Source: Pedobacter miscanthi (GTDB lineage: Bacteria > Bacteroidota > Bacteroidia > Sphingobacteriales > Sphingobacteriaceae). Taken from it: a DNA stretch of 64,000 nt. Made by a program: the position numbers and the translations under genes. The notes under the pieces were generated by a model, which was given only the letters and a program-made list of their open reading frames with translations, was not told the DNA's origin and did not search any database. The number at the start of each line of letters is the position of its first letter. Position 1 is the stretch's first letter. The DNA is taken from positions 1-64,000 of the forward strand of contig NZ_QNQU01000029.1 of the NCBI RefSeq assembly GCF_003315595.1, in the 5' to 3' direction. Below, one piece after another: positions 22,931 through 32,222 of this stretch.

Positions 22931-22959
22931 AAAAACACCTGAATATTTCAGGTGTTTTT
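22931..22959. terminator. Bidirectional terminator
   Basis: AAAAACACCTGAA pairs with TTCAGGTGTTTTT around a three-base loop, with A/T runs on both sides. It lies between the barrel-protein gene (ends 22985) and the start of the deaminase gene, and serves the barrel-protein gene on the minus strand. Confidence 0.75.
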
Positions 22960-22984
22960 AAGCAATATTATATTTGAAAATTGA

Positions 22985-24013
22985 TTATTGGCCAATACCA
23001 AGACCTATACCTGCATTAACCATGCTGTATTTTGCCTGGGTATAAGAACCGTAAAATTTAAAGAAACCAAATTTTAACTGAAAACCTAAGCTTGCCCTCA
23101 CACCATCAATATCAGTTTGTTTAACCGAAACCGGATCTACATAAGTTGCATTGCTTGTGCCATCTTCAAATTTATAGGTACCTAAAGCTTTTAAATTAGT
23201 GTTGGATATTTGATAACCCACGCTGGCAAAAGGAGTAAAAAACAATATTTTTTTCGATACGATGGCATCAAAATTTACCCCATTAAATTTTGCATCAATA
23301 CGCTGATCAGAATTTGCGGTATTATTAATATTCAATGGCAAATTATATTTATACTGGGTAAAACCGCCGGCAATTGCAATATCTACAGGTACTAATTTTT
23401 CTGTTGTAGAACCCATAAATAATGGTAAAAGTTCAACTTTGGCGCCAAAACCAATCATCGATAAACTTCCCAAATCGCTGCCGATTTTTATTTTAGGCAT
23501 GGCCCTTAAAGTAACATCGATATTTTTTGGTAAACCCAATGTAGCCTGGATCTGTGCAGACGGCACCACATGGAAACCAACACCCTGTGGCAGGTTGAAG
23601 AATTTGCCTGTAGGAATTCCACTACTGGTGTAAATCTGCATTTTGCCACCTTCGCTATCGTTGCCAAATGCCGTTGGGCCAATTGAAGAAGCACCTGGTG
23701 CAGGTTTGATATTACTTAATCCCAATGCGTTTACATCGTAACTTCTGGCCGATTGCGGAACAAAAGCTGCAGAGGCAGAAACACGGACATCAAATTTTAA
23801 AAAACCTTTTGATCTGGCAGTATTCGACCATCCATCAGTTAATCCCAATCCCAAACCTTTATATAACGGGTCGAAATAGGCATTAATTAATTTGGTTGCA
23901 TCAGCAGGACCAGAAACAAATAAGCTTCCAACATCTTGTTGTGCGTTTGCCTTTTGGGCCATTACCAATAAAAATAAAGCACAAGCGGCTTTTAAAGAGT
24001 AGCATTTCTTCAT
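22985..24013 (-). CDS. DUF6588-type outer-membrane barrel-like protein
   Basis: A 342-residue exported protein: signal peptide MKKCYSLKAACALFLLVMAQKANA (cleavage after about residue 24). The mature protein consists of alternating strands (VRVSASAAFVPQ, VSKKILFFTPFASVGYQISNTN, LGFQLKFGFFKFYGSYTQAKYSM), consistent with an outer-membrane beta barrel. The N-terminal SGPADATKLINAYFDPLYKGLGLGL block resembles the Bacteroidota DUF6588 family, which I name with moderate confidence. The function is unknown; barrel of about 10-12 strands by eye. Monocistronic, with its own terminator. Confidence 0.7.
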   Translation of the reverse strand: MKKCYSLKAACALFLLVMAQKANAQQDVGSLFVSGPADATKLINAYFDPLYKGLGLGLTDGWSNTARSKGFLKFDVRVSASAAFVPQSARSYDVNALGLSNIKPAPGASSIGPTAFGNDSEGGKMQIYTSSGIPTGKFFNLPQGVGFHVVPSAQIQATLGLPKNIDVTLRAMPKIKIGSDLGSLSMIGFGAKVELLPLFMGSTTEKLVPVDIAIAGGFTQYKYNLPLNINNTANSDQRIDAKFNGVNFDAIVSKKILFFTPFASVGYQISNTNLKALGTYKFEDGTSNATYVDPVSVKQTDIDGVRASLGFQLKFGFFKFYGSYTQAKYSMVNAGIGLGIGQ

Positions 24014-24103
24014 ATAAATGATTTAGAATGTTTTTATTAGGATAAAGATAATGCTGTTTTTCCGAAAACTGCAATCATTGAAAAATTCTTGAACTTAAAA
24101 GTT

Positions 24104-24111
24104 TATTTTTG
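24104..24111 (+). promoter_or_regulatory. -7 element for the pseudouridine synthase gene
   Basis: TATTTTTG matches TAnnTTTG and ends four bases before the ATG at 24116, with a TTG about 23 bp upstream. The mRNA would begin at or beside the start codon, which supports 24116 rather than an in-frame TTG at 24089. Confidence 0.5.
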
Positions 24112-24115
24112 CCCA

Positions 24116-25144
24116 ATGGAAAATGTGGTCGAATTGCAGGAATCAGAAGAGCAGGAATTATATGAGCATTTAAAAATTATTGTCGATAAAGGGCAGTCTT
24201 TGCTGCGTATTGATAAATTTTTGATGGTACGTGTAGAAAATGCCTCACGAAACCGTATTCAGAACGCAATAGATGCCGGTAATGTACTGGTTAACCAAAA
24301 ACAGATCAAATCGAGTTATAAGGTAAAACCTTTCGACGAGATATCTATCGTGCTGCCACATCCGCCACGCGATACCGAAGTTTACCCGGAAGATTTACCG
24401 CTCGATATTATTTACGAAGACAGTGATCTTTTAGTGGTAAATAAAGCTGCCGGAATGGTGGTACACCCCGGATTTAACAATTATACCGGTACGCTGGTTA
24501 ATGCTTTGGCATTCCACTTTGAGCAACTTCCGCAATTGCCGGGTAATGATGGCCGCCCGGGTTTGGTGCACCGCATTGATAAAGATACTTCGGGTTTATT
24601 GCTGATCAGTAAAAATGAAAAATCGATTACACACCTCGCACGTCAGTTTTTCGATCATAGTATTACGCGTAAATACATTGCGCTGGTGTGGGGCGATATT
24701 GAGCATGACGGAACAGTAACCGGTTACATCGGCAGAAGTGCTAAAGACCGCCGCGTGATGGATATTTATGATGACGAAGAAAAAGGCAAATGGTCGGTAA
24801 CGCATTATAAAGTACTAAAGCGTTTGGGCTATGTAACGCTGATCAGCTGTGAGCTTGAAACCGGCCGTACCCACCAGATCAGGGCACACATGCAGCACAT
24901 CGGGCATCCGCTTTTTAATGATGCTATGTACGGCGGCGATAAAATTTTAAAAGGAACTACTTTTAACAAATACAAGCAGTTTGTAGATAACTGTTTCGAA
25001 TTATTACCTCGTCAGGCTTTACATGCGCAGAGTTTGGGTTTTATCCATCCTACCACTAAAGAATACATGTATTTCGAATCGCCTTTACCGCCCGATTTTA
25101 AAGCCGGCTTAACCAAATGGGAAAATTATATCGCCACATCATAA
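24116..25144 (+). CDS. RluA-family 23S rRNA pseudouridine synthase
   Basis: A 342-residue enzyme isomerising uridine to pseudouridine in rRNA. An N-terminal S4 RNA-binding domain (about 28-78, LLRIDKFLMVRV...AIDAGNVLVN) is followed by the RluA catalytic core with HRIDKDTSGLLL (catalytic Asp155) and ETGRTHQIRAHMQHIGHPLFNDAMYGG. S4 plus core and length fit RluD (bulge of helix 69), but RluA/RluC-type paralogues cannot be separated by eye. Followed three bases later by the aminotransferase gene, so co-transcribed. Confidence 0.88.
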   Translation: MENVVELQESEEQELYEHLKIIVDKGQSLLRIDKFLMVRVENASRNRIQNAIDAGNVLVNQKQIKSSYKVKPFDEISIVLPHPPRDTEVYPEDLPLDIIYEDSDLLVVNKAAGMVVHPGFNNYTGTLVNALAFHFEQLPQLPGNDGRPGLVHRIDKDTSGLLLISKNEKSITHLARQFFDHSITRKYIALVWGDIEHDGTVTGYIGRSAKDRRVMDIYDDEEKGKWSVTHYKVLKRLGYVTLISCELETGRTHQIRAHMQHIGHPLFNDAMYGGDKILKGTTFNKYKQFVDNCFELLPRQALHAQSLGFIHPTTKEYMYFESPLPPDFKAGLTKWENYIATS

Positions 25145-25147
25145 AAT

Positions 25148-25987
25148 ATGCTTCAGGAGTACCTTTTATTTAATGATGAATTTCAGGCGGCTGATATTCC
25201 GTTTTTAACGGCTGCGAACAGGAGCTTTAAATTTGGAGACGGATTGTTTGAAAGCATGCGTATGATCAATCATAAGCTCCAGTTTGCTGATTTACATGCC
25301 GACAGGCTTACGGCAGGGATGAAAGCTTTAAAGATTGATGGACATGCCTTAATGGACGATTATTTTATACGTCAAAAAACTGCCGACCTCGCCAAACGCA
25401 ACAAATGGAATGGAAATGTCCGTTTCCGTCTTTCGGTTTACAGGGGAGGAGCTGGTGTATATACTCCCGAAATTAATAAGGCCGGTTATGTTTTAGAAGG
25501 TATTCCGCTAAAATCATCTGGTTACGAACTTAACAGTAAAGGTTTGATCATCGACGTTTACGACGAAATGACTAAGCCTGTTAATAAACTATCTAATTTT
25601 AAAACCGCTAATGCATTACTTTACGTGATGGCGGGGATTTTTAAAAGCCAGAACCGCTTGGATGAAGCCATGATCCTGAATCAATATGGTTTTCTTTGTG
25701 AAAGCATCAGTGCCAATGTATTTGTGGTATATAATAAGCAGATTTATACCCCATCGCTGGCCGAAGGTTGTGTAAGCGGGGTAATGCGTACCGCTGTAAT
25801 GCAATTGTGCAAAATGAATGATCTACCTTTGATTGAAGCACAGATTAACCCTGAAATTTTAAAAGAAGCAGAAGAAGTTTTTATTACGAATGCTACGCAG
25901 GGCATACAATGGGTAATGGGCTACGGCCGGAAAAGGTATTTTAATGAAATATCGAAGTTTTTGAGCGAAAAATTAAACGCAGTTTAG
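25148..25987 (+). CDS. Class IV aminotransferase / aminodeoxychorismate lyase-like
   Basis: A 279-residue PLP fold-type IV enzyme. RSFKFGDGLFES (26-36) near the N-terminus is the family signature, the PLP lysine is probably Lys147 in NKLSN, and ITNATQGIQWV near the C-terminus marks the phosphate-binding end. Length fits PabC (4-amino-4-deoxychorismate lyase, folate synthesis) and D-amino-acid/branched-chain aminotransferase relatives; I favour a PabC-like role with low certainty. Starts three bases after the pseudouridine synthase stop. Confidence 0.75.
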   Translation: MLQEYLLFNDEFQAADIPFLTAANRSFKFGDGLFESMRMINHKLQFADLHADRLTAGMKALKIDGHALMDDYFIRQKTADLAKRNKWNGNVRFRLSVYRGGAGVYTPEINKAGYVLEGIPLKSSGYELNSKGLIIDVYDEMTKPVNKLSNFKTANALLYVMAGIFKSQNRLDEAMILNQYGFLCESISANVFVVYNKQIYTPSLAEGCVSGVMRTAVMQLCKMNDLPLIEAQINPEILKEAEEVFITNATQGIQWVMGYGRKRYFNEISKFLSEKLNAV

Positions 25988-26362
25988 TTCACTGGTCATT
26001 TGTTAATTGTTTAATTGCTCGATTGTTAAATTGTTAAAGCAAATTGCCGACTGTAAACTGTTTTTATCGTTCGCTGGTTAATTGGTGATTGCTTTATTGT
26101 TTCATTTCAGGATTGTTAAATCGTTAAAGCAAATTTTTTTTCAATTCGTTATTTCGAGCGAGCTAACATGTACCGTCATTTCGAGCGAAGTGCAACGAAG
26201 TTGAGAAATCTACCTCGAGATAGATCTCTCCGTTTCGCTAGGCTTCAGTCGAGATGACGCCACTTTTTTAGCGCTTATTCTACTCCGGACCTCCAGACGT
26301 TGGCCTTCGCACCATTGCGATTAAACAAACGCTAAGCGCCAAACACTCTACGCCAAACGCAA
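25988..26362. other. Intergenic region with repeat element
   Basis: The first 170 bp have near-duplicated text (ctgg-t-aattg..., gattgttaaatcgttaaagcaaatt at 26019-26040 and 26111-26132). A family A palindromic repeat occupies 26174-26260. The remainder (26261-26340) is GC-richer unique text. No gene is seen. Confidence 0.5.
26174..26260. repeat. Palindromic repeat, family A
   Basis: Outer arms CGTCATTTCGA and TCGAGATGACG, and inner arms around GATAGATCTC. Related copies occur at 28414-28500, 55771-55828 and 56090-56180, all intergenic. Such repeats are non-coding and mobilised or amplified by means I cannot identify. Confidence 0.7.
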
Positions 26363-27271
26363 CTACAACCTCATTCCCCTTAAAAAATCTTCAATCAACA
26401 TGCGTTTTTTACCTTCATACTGGATATCTAAAAGTTTGATAAAACCGTCTTTAGCTGCAAATTTTAAATAGGTTTTACCATCTGTTAAGAACCCGCCAGC
26501 TGCAATGCCAGGCTCTTTATCTTCAATTTCGGCCTTAAATACCTTTAAAGTTTTATCATTTAGGATGGTAAATGCCGTTGGGTAAGGACTCAAGCCGCGG
26601 ATTAAATTATGGATTTTTTGTGCAGTATTATTCCAGTCGATTTTACAGTCTTCCTTAAAAATCTTCGGTGCATGTTTTAATTCGCCGCGTTGAGGTTGCG
26701 GTTGTTCGTTTACTTCGCCTGCCTCAATGGCATGGAGGGTTTTTACCAGTAAATTTGCGCCAATAACCATCAGTTTATCATGCAAATCGCCTGCGGTTTC
26801 ATCATCTGCAATAGCAACACTGTCGCTAAGGATAATGTCGCCTGTATCAATTTCCTCTTTAAGGAAAAAAGTAGTTACGCCACTTTCTTTTTCGCCGTTT
26901 ATAATGGCATGGTTAATTGGCGCCGCACCGCGGTATTGTGGTAGCAGTGAGCCGTGTAAATTAATGGTTCCTTTGGCTGGCATACTCCAAACCACTACCG
27001 GTAGCATCCTGAATGCCACTACCACCTGCAGATCGGCCTGGTATGATTTTAATTCCTCAATAAACTCAGGATTTTTTAATTTTTCGGGCTGTAAAACCGG
27101 AATCCCTTTTTCTACGGCATATTTTTTTACGGCACTTTCGTTCAGTTTTTGTCCACGGCCTGCTGGCTTATCAGGTGCAGTAACTACTGCAACAACATTA
27201 AAATTGGCTTGAACTAAGGCATCTAAAGATGCAACAGCGAAATCGGGCGTACCCATGAAAACTATTTTCAT
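26363..27271 (-). CDS. fmt: Methionyl-tRNA formyltransferase
   Basis: A 302-residue enzyme that formylates initiator Met-tRNA with 10-formyl-tetrahydrofolate. It has MGTPDFA at the N-terminus, the catalytic Asn-His-Asp set in INLHGSLLPQYRGAAPI and EEIDTGDI, and a C-terminal OB-type domain (about 205-300). Length is close to the usual 310-320. It is convergent with no gene, and divergent from topoisomerase IB with 90 bp between the starts. Confidence 0.93.
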   Translation of the reverse strand: MKIVFMGTPDFAVASLDALVQANFNVVAVVTAPDKPAGRGQKLNESAVKKYAVEKGIPVLQPEKLKNPEFIEELKSYQADLQVVVAFRMLPVVVWSMPAKGTINLHGSLLPQYRGAAPINHAIINGEKESGVTTFFLKEEIDTGDIILSDSVAIADDETAGDLHDKLMVIGANLLVKTLHAIEAGEVNEQPQPQRGELKHAPKIFKEDCKIDWNNTAQKIHNLIRGLSPYPTAFTILNDKTLKVFKAEIEDKEPGIAAGGFLTDGKTYLKFAAKDGFIKLLDIQYEGKKRMLIEDFLRGMRL

Positions 27272-27361
27272 AAAGAAAGTGTTGTGTTTCTAAAATAACG
27301 TGGATAGCCGCGTTAAGTTTTGCAAAATAACTAAAAATAAACCCATACTTATAGGCAAAAA

Positions 27362-28405
27362 ATGGTACAAGGCAAAGATGTTGTTAAAGCAAGTGGATTG
27401 GTGTATGTAACCGACGGCATGCCTGGGATTTACCGTAAAGGGAAACCGGGTAAATTTTATTACGAGGATAAGGAAGGACATAAAATAACGGAAGAAAAAC
27501 ACCTCGAAAGGATCAAAGCCCTTGTTATTCCCCCGGCCTGGCAGAACGTGTGGATTGCCAATAAACCGAATGCATATCTGCAGGTTACCGGAATTGATGC
27601 TGCGGGCAGGAAACAATATAAATACCATAATAAGTGGACAAGCCGCCGGTCGGAAGATAAATATTTCCGCCTGCTGGAATTTGGGAAAGCTTTACCAAAT
27701 GCAAGGAAAAACCTGGAGAAAGATCTTCGCCGTAAAGATTTTGATGAACGGAAAGTGCTGGCCATTTCGGTTGATGTATTGCAAAAAACACTCATCCGTG
27801 TTGGAAACGAGAGTTATAAACAGCTTTATGGTTCATTCGGACTTACCACACTGCGTGATAAACATGTAAAAATTGACGGAAGTAAAATTACCATGGATTT
27901 TATAGGTAAAAAGGGCGTTCAGCAAAAATTAGAACTGAATGACCGGTCGCTGGCTAAACTGGTTAAAAAATGCAGAGACATTCCTGGTCAGGAATTATTT
28001 CAGTTTTATACCCATGGAAAAGAGCATAAAAGTATAGATTCGGGTAAGATAAACACCTACATTAAAGAAATTACGGGCGATGATTTTACAGCAAAAGATT
28101 TCAGGACCTGGGGCGGAACACTCGAAGCTTTGCGCCAGTTTTCTAAATGTAGCGCTGATGAAAATTTTAATTTAAACTCAAAAAAGGCAATCGTAACCGT
28201 TTTAGATTGTGTGGCCAAAAAACTGGGAAACACCCGGGCGGTTTGCAAAAGTTCGTACGTGTATCCGCTTTTGTTAACAGCTTACGAGAATGATGAGTTA
28301 GGCAAATACATGAAGAAGATGAATAACAATAAAGTAACTGGTAAGCTAGGACTGGCGCACGATGAAAAGGTTTTATTGTCGTTTTTGAAAGCGAATAGTA
28401 AGTAA
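27362..28405 (+). CDS. DNA topoisomerase IB (poxvirus type)
   Basis: A 347-residue enzyme that nicks one strand by a 3'-phosphotyrosine and relaxes supercoils. Seen are an N-terminal Topo_IB domain (about 15-95, PPAWQNVWI...GRKQYKYH), catalytic Arg in RVGNE, FGLTTLRDKHV, FRTWGGT and the active Tyr in CKSSYVYP near residue 305. Bacterial homologues are usually of this length. It may be involved in handling topology in addition to the normal type IA/II enzymes; not essential in most hosts. Confidence 0.88.
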   Translation: MVQGKDVVKASGLVYVTDGMPGIYRKGKPGKFYYEDKEGHKITEEKHLERIKALVIPPAWQNVWIANKPNAYLQVTGIDAAGRKQYKYHNKWTSRRSEDKYFRLLEFGKALPNARKNLEKDLRRKDFDERKVLAISVDVLQKTLIRVGNESYKQLYGSFGLTTLRDKHVKIDGSKITMDFIGKKGVQQKLELNDRSLAKLVKKCRDIPGQELFQFYTHGKEHKSIDSGKINTYIKEITGDDFTAKDFRTWGGTLEALRQFSKCSADENFNLNSKKAIVTVLDCVAKKLGNTRAVCKSSYVYPLLLTAYENDELGKYMKKMNNNKVTGKLGLAHDEKVLLSFLKANSK

Positions 28406-28413
28406 TAACAACT

Positions 28414-28500
28414 CGTCATTTCGACTGTAGTGTAACGAAATGGAGAAATCTATCTCGAGGCAGATCTCTCCGCTCCGCTATGCTCCGGTCGAGATGACGA
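28414..28500. repeat. Palindromic repeat, family A
   Basis: Second copy, with CGTCATTTCGAC and GTCGAGATGACG as outer arms and the GAGG-CAGATCTCTCC interior. It lies just after topoisomerase IB and may work as its transcription terminator. Confidence 0.65.
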
Positions 28501-28544
28501 CCAGCTAATAAGTTTTGTTTCAGTGGGGATGAAGACTCTAGCCG

Positions 28545-28751
28545 TTATTCCTTAGGCGCCTTTTTTATCGGGTGTACAGGCTGTTCTTCCTGCTCGCGCT
28601 GTTTTGCCGGATTATTGGTTTTTGGTGCTTTATTCGGTGTACTGTCGTTCTCTTTCCTTACCGTTTTATGATCAACAGGTTCTCTGCCTTTAGGTACTTC
28701 TTCTTCGTAATTACTACCTGGTTTATCGCTTTTAACTTTTGGACCGCTCAT
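28545..28751 (-). CDS. Short hydrophilic, disordered hypothetical protein
   Basis: A 68-residue protein made almost wholly of charged and small residues (K, E, P, N), beginning MSGPKVKSDKPG and ending HPIKKAPKE. No hydrophobic core, so it is likely disordered. Similar lysine/proline-rich short proteins are common in Bacteroidota and often unannotated. ATG start and a plausible minus-strand gene, but coding status is moderate only. Confidence 0.5.
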   Translation of the reverse strand: MSGPKVKSDKPGSNYEEEVPKGREPVDHKTVRKENDSTPNKAPKTNNPAKQREQEEQPVHPIKKAPKE

Positions 28752-28759
28752 TTTTTTTA

Positions 28760-28985
28760 ATTATTGAGTGAATAAATTTTGAATGATTGAATGTTGCTAA
28801 CGCCAAATCAAATCCTTTGCTTAATAACAATTCTTAATCTGTTAAGTTTGAAAAATTGCTTTATCAATCATTCTTTCATTCAAAACTCAATCCTTCTATC
28901 ATTCAATCAATTTCCCATTCAATTAATCATTTTCTCAATTATTCATTCATTCATTCTTTCATTCAATCATTGAGCCATTCAATCA
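28760..28985. repeat. Low-complexity ATTCA(TT) repeat region
   Basis: About 225 bp of degenerate tandem ATTCATT/CAATCATT units (clearest at 28860-28985, for example ATTCATTCATTCATTCTTTC). No frame is plausible; such simple repeats are prone to slippage and may vary between strains. It lies between the disordered protein gene and NamZ. Confidence 0.6.
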
Positions 28986-30260
28986 TTAATTATAAAGCAG
29001 ATATTTCTTACGCATGGTTTTATAGGCACTTAATCCCGGTTCCCAGCTCGCCCTGATTTCGGCTTCGCTTTTTCCATCAATAACCTGTTGCCTGAAGTCG
29101 GCCACACCAACCAATCGCTCAATTGTGCCCATTTCTTTGCTTAATTTGGTGTTAAAGAAATCTTCTTTTCTAGGCGATGCCTTATAAAGTTCAATTAACC
29201 AGCTGATGTTAACCTGTTTTGATTTAACCAGTTCTGCAGTATCATAATTCCTCAGGTCAAGGCCATAACAAAGCTGATCCTGAAATAAAGGAGTTTCAGA
29301 CATGCCTTTTATGCTTTTTGGGGTGAAACTGAAATCGAATTTTCCTTTGAGGTATGGGGCACCAACAATAGTAAAAGGGAACATGGTACCACGGCCATGG
29401 TTTAAATAAGTACCCTCGAACAAACAGGTAGATGGATAAAGCAAAATAGCTTGCTGTGTGTTTAAGTTCGGAGATGGTTTTACTGGTAAAGTATAGGCCA
29501 TATCGTGGTTATAATTGGCATTTTTGATAATGGTGATCTTACATTTTACTTTGTCTTTTAACCAGCCCTCACCGTTTAACATCTGTGCATATTCGCCAAC
29601 GGTTAAACCATGTGCAATAGGAATGGGTTGTACACCAATGCCGGATTTAAATTTGGGATCCAAAATCGGACCGTCTATCAAATAACCATTAGGATTGGGC
29701 CGGTCTAAAATCAACAGTGGTTTATTATTTACCGCACAAGCCTCCATCACGTGTTGTAAGGTATTTATGTAGGTGTAAAAACGTACGCCCACATCCTGGA
29801 TGTCAAAAACCATAATGTCGATATCGGCCAGGTCTTCGGCAGTAGGGGTACTGTGTTTGCCATAAAGTGAGATCGCTTTTATGCCTGTTTTGGTATCTAC
29901 ATCATCGTTAACCGTAACCCCGGCACTTGCATTGCCCCTGAAACCATGTTCAGGACCAAATATTTTCTGAATTTTAATGCCCCGCTTTAGCAGACTATCA
30001 ACCGAGGTTTGTGTACCGATAACCGATGTAGGATTAACCACCATGCCCACACGTTTTCCTTTTAGCAGTGGCAGGTATTTTTCAGTCTGCTCGGCTCCGG
30101 TTTTAAGTTCCGATGGCACTTTGGGCGTCCTGATCAGCAATTTTCTGTTTTCGAGGTTTTTCCCCTTTCCGATTTCCTGTTCCAGTGGTTTTGGCTGTCC
30201 GCAGGCTGATAATGCAATTAATCCAGTTAAAGCAAAGCAGATATATTTTTTCATTTTCAT
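28986..30260 (-). CDS. DUF1343 exo-beta-N-acetylmuramidase (NamZ-like) lipoprotein
   Basis: A 424-residue exported protein, lipobox at ALSAC (Cys17-18 after the MKMKKYICF start). The catalytic domain of the DUF1343 family runs from about 60 to the end: GKRVGMVVNPTSVI, FGPEHGFRG, DIMVFDIQDVGVRFYTYINTL, LDRPNPNG and the C-terminal FEGTYLNHGRGT. The family is GH171, cleaving terminal N-acetylmuramic acid from peptidoglycan fragments, a recycling function. A longer frame starts at TTG 30290 but ATG 30260 gives a normal signal peptide. No neighbour suggests other roles. Confidence 0.87.
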   Translation of the reverse strand: MKMKKYICFALTGLIALSACGQPKPLEQEIGKGKNLENRKLLIRTPKVPSELKTGAEQTEKYLPLLKGKRVGMVVNPTSVIGTQTSVDSLLKRGIKIQKIFGPEHGFRGNASAGVTVNDDVDTKTGIKAISLYGKHSTPTAEDLADIDIMVFDIQDVGVRFYTYINTLQHVMEACAVNNKPLLILDRPNPNGYLIDGPILDPKFKSGIGVQPIPIAHGLTVGEYAQMLNGEGWLKDKVKCKITIIKNANYNHDMAYTLPVKPSPNLNTQQAILLYPSTCLFEGTYLNHGRGTMFPFTIVGAPYLKGKFDFSFTPKSIKGMSETPLFQDQLCYGLDLRNYDTAELVKSKQVNISWLIELYKASPRKEDFFNTKLSKEMGTIERLVGVADFRQQVIDGKSEAEIRASWEPGLSAYKTMRKKYLLYN

Positions 30261-30426
30261 TATTATTCTAATCTTCCGGTATGATAACAAAACAATTAAG
30301 CTGATATTTTGATTTATGCTATTGATGTTTGCGTATTGTAAGTTGATCGCTGATGTTTAAAGTTGCTTATTTATTTTCGAAAATGCCATTTTTTAAAAGG
30401 AATTGAGCATTTTTGTTACTTAACAA

Positions 30427-31656
30427 TTGATTAAATTGAATTTCGAATATTTCATAGCAGGGCGGATAGCCATTAAATCGGAACGTACCTTTTCTAAACT
30501 GATCGTGCGCATTGCCATTGCAGGTGTAATGCTGAGTCTGGCTGTTATGATCTTATCCATCGCCATTATTAAAGGGTTTAAAACGGAGATTCAGGATAAG
30601 GTGAGGGGATACCTTGGTGATGTACAGATTACGCGGTACGACCTGAATAATTCTTTTGAACATTCGCCCTTTGTATTGGATGCTGAAACGCAGAAAATGC
30701 TTAAAAATAACCGCGATATTGAATTTTACTATCCTTTTGCCACAAAACCTGCCATTCTATCAGCGAATAGTGAAATAGAAGGTATTAATTTTAAAGGAGT
30801 AGATAAAAGTTATAAGTGGGATTACATTAAACAGCACATCATCAGCGGTACCATAATCGATTTTTCTGACAGTACGGCTGCGATGCAGGAGCTGTTAATT
30901 TCGAATTACACCGCAAAACGTTTAAAACTAAAAACGGGTGATGATTTTATCATGTATTTTGTACAAAATCAACTGCGTCCGCGGAAATTTAAAATTGTAG
31001 GTATTTACGATATCGGTGTAGAAGATATTGATAAAGGTTTTGTACTGGGCAACCTGAACATTATTAAGCGCTTAAATAACTGGAAACCCGATGAAATAGG
31101 TGGTGTCGAAATCAGGATTAAAGACTTTAATAAGCTTAAACCCATTGCCGATAATATTTACGAACATCTGCCGCGTAACCTTCGTTCGTATTCCATTGAG
31201 GAAAATTTTCCGAATATTTTTACCTGGTTGGGCCTGCTTGATGTAAATACGAATGTCATCCTGATTTTAATGCTGATTGTGGGGGTAATCAACATGGTAA
31301 CAGCATTATTGATTATGATTTTGGAGCGTACTAATATGATCGGGATGCTAAAATCTTTTGGGGCCAGCAATTGGAGCATTATGAAGATTTTTCTCTACAA
31401 TTCGGCTTATCTCGTGGGGATTGGTTTGCTTTTGGGTAATATTTTAGGTGTGGGACTTGGCTTTTTACAGCAATCAACACATATTTTTAAACTTAACCAG
31501 GCATCTTACTTTCTGGCTTATGCGCCGATTGAGTTTCATTTTATCGATGTTCTGGCGCTGAACGTTATCACAGTAGTCGTATGTTTGGCGGTTTTGGTTA
31601 TACCTTCGTTACTCATCAGCAAGGTTTCTCCGTTAAAAGCCATCAGGTTTAAATAA
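30427..31656 (+). CDS. LolC/LolE-type ABC transporter permease
   Basis: A 409-residue inner-membrane protein of the FtsX/MacB permease class: one N-terminal membrane segment (about 25-48), a large periplasmic domain (50-265) and three C-terminal segments (about 275-300, 318-345, 370-400). This is the LolCDE lipoprotein-release layout (YFIAGRIAIKSERTFSKLIVRIAIAGV). The ATPase partner is not nearby. No ATG start is available; TTG at 30427 or 30436 are possible, and 30436 (LNFEYF) fits relatives better. A bulged CTTGGG/CCCAAG stem follows (31669-31704). Confidence 0.8.
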   Translation: MIKLNFEYFIAGRIAIKSERTFSKLIVRIAIAGVMLSLAVMILSIAIIKGFKTEIQDKVRGYLGDVQITRYDLNNSFEHSPFVLDAETQKMLKNNRDIEFYYPFATKPAILSANSEIEGINFKGVDKSYKWDYIKQHIISGTIIDFSDSTAAMQELLISNYTAKRLKLKTGDDFIMYFVQNQLRPRKFKIVGIYDIGVEDIDKGFVLGNLNIIKRLNNWKPDEIGGVEIRIKDFNKLKPIADNIYEHLPRNLRSYSIEENFPNIFTWLGLLDVNTNVILILMLIVGVINMVTALLIMILERTNMIGMLKSFGASNWSIMKIFLYNSAYLVGIGLLLGNILGVGLGFLQQSTHIFKLNQASYFLAYAPIEFHFIDVLALNVITVVVCLAVLVIPSLLISKVSPLKAIRFK

Positions 31657-31745
31657 CTGATAAAAAAACTTGGGTCACCGGACAGATCAAACCCGGCGCC
31701 CAAGCAAACCTAAACCTAAGATTTTCTTAAATATTCCGACGCTTA

Positions 31746-32186
31746 TTAATCGGTTCGTTTTAAAATATATTCGTAACTCAATGTAGCATAAGATACCGCT
31801 GGCGGAAAATTAGCTTGTTCCTTAAATCTCCTTTTAAGCGTTAAATCTACACCACTGCTTTTAACATCATATTCGCCGTTCAAAATCCTGTTCCAGTCAA
31901 AATCAGCAGTCCAAACGCCTTCAGCTACAAAATTACCTATACCATTATTTAAAGTATAAGTTCCTTTTACCGCCGCTGGTTTTAAATTGCCGCTGGCCGT
32001 GATATCAAATTTGCCATCTTTTAAAGTAACTGAAACGGGCGTGATTTCGGGCACCGATTTAACACTACTGGTTACCACCAAAACGCCGGTATAATGGCCA
32101 TCTGTTATCACATCCACAGTAGTTGATTTTTTACAGCCGAAAGAAAGGCCAATGGCAAGTAAGAGGATATAGATTTGAGCTTTCAT
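31746..32186 (-). CDS. Hypothetical lipoprotein
   Basis: A 146-residue exported lipoprotein with lipobox LSFGC (Cys18). The mature part is all-beta in appearance (HYTGVLVVTS, DGKFDITASG, VKGTYTLNNGIGNFVAEGVWTADFDWNRIL) and resembles small lipocalin- or DUF-type Bacteroidota lipoproteins, without a name I can assign. Divergent-free, ends near truA. ATG start. Confidence 0.7.
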   Translation of the reverse strand: MKAQIYILLLAIGLSFGCKKSTTVDVITDGHYTGVLVVTSSVKSVPEITPVSVTLKDGKFDITASGNLKPAAVKGTYTLNNGIGNFVAEGVWTADFDWNRILNGEYDVKSSGVDLTLKRRFKEQANFPPAVSYATLSYEYILKRTD

Positions 32187-32222
32187 ACCCCTTAAACGGC
32201 GCTCAAATAAAAAACGCTACAA

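Noticed and set aside
24089..24115. TTG start for the pseudouridine synthase
   Set aside because: It lies upstream of a TAnnTTTG element at 24104-24111, which would not be transcribed if that promoter is used.
27290..27628. Minus-strand open frames opposite topoisomerase IB
   Set aside because: They are shadows of a convincing enzyme gene on the plus strand.
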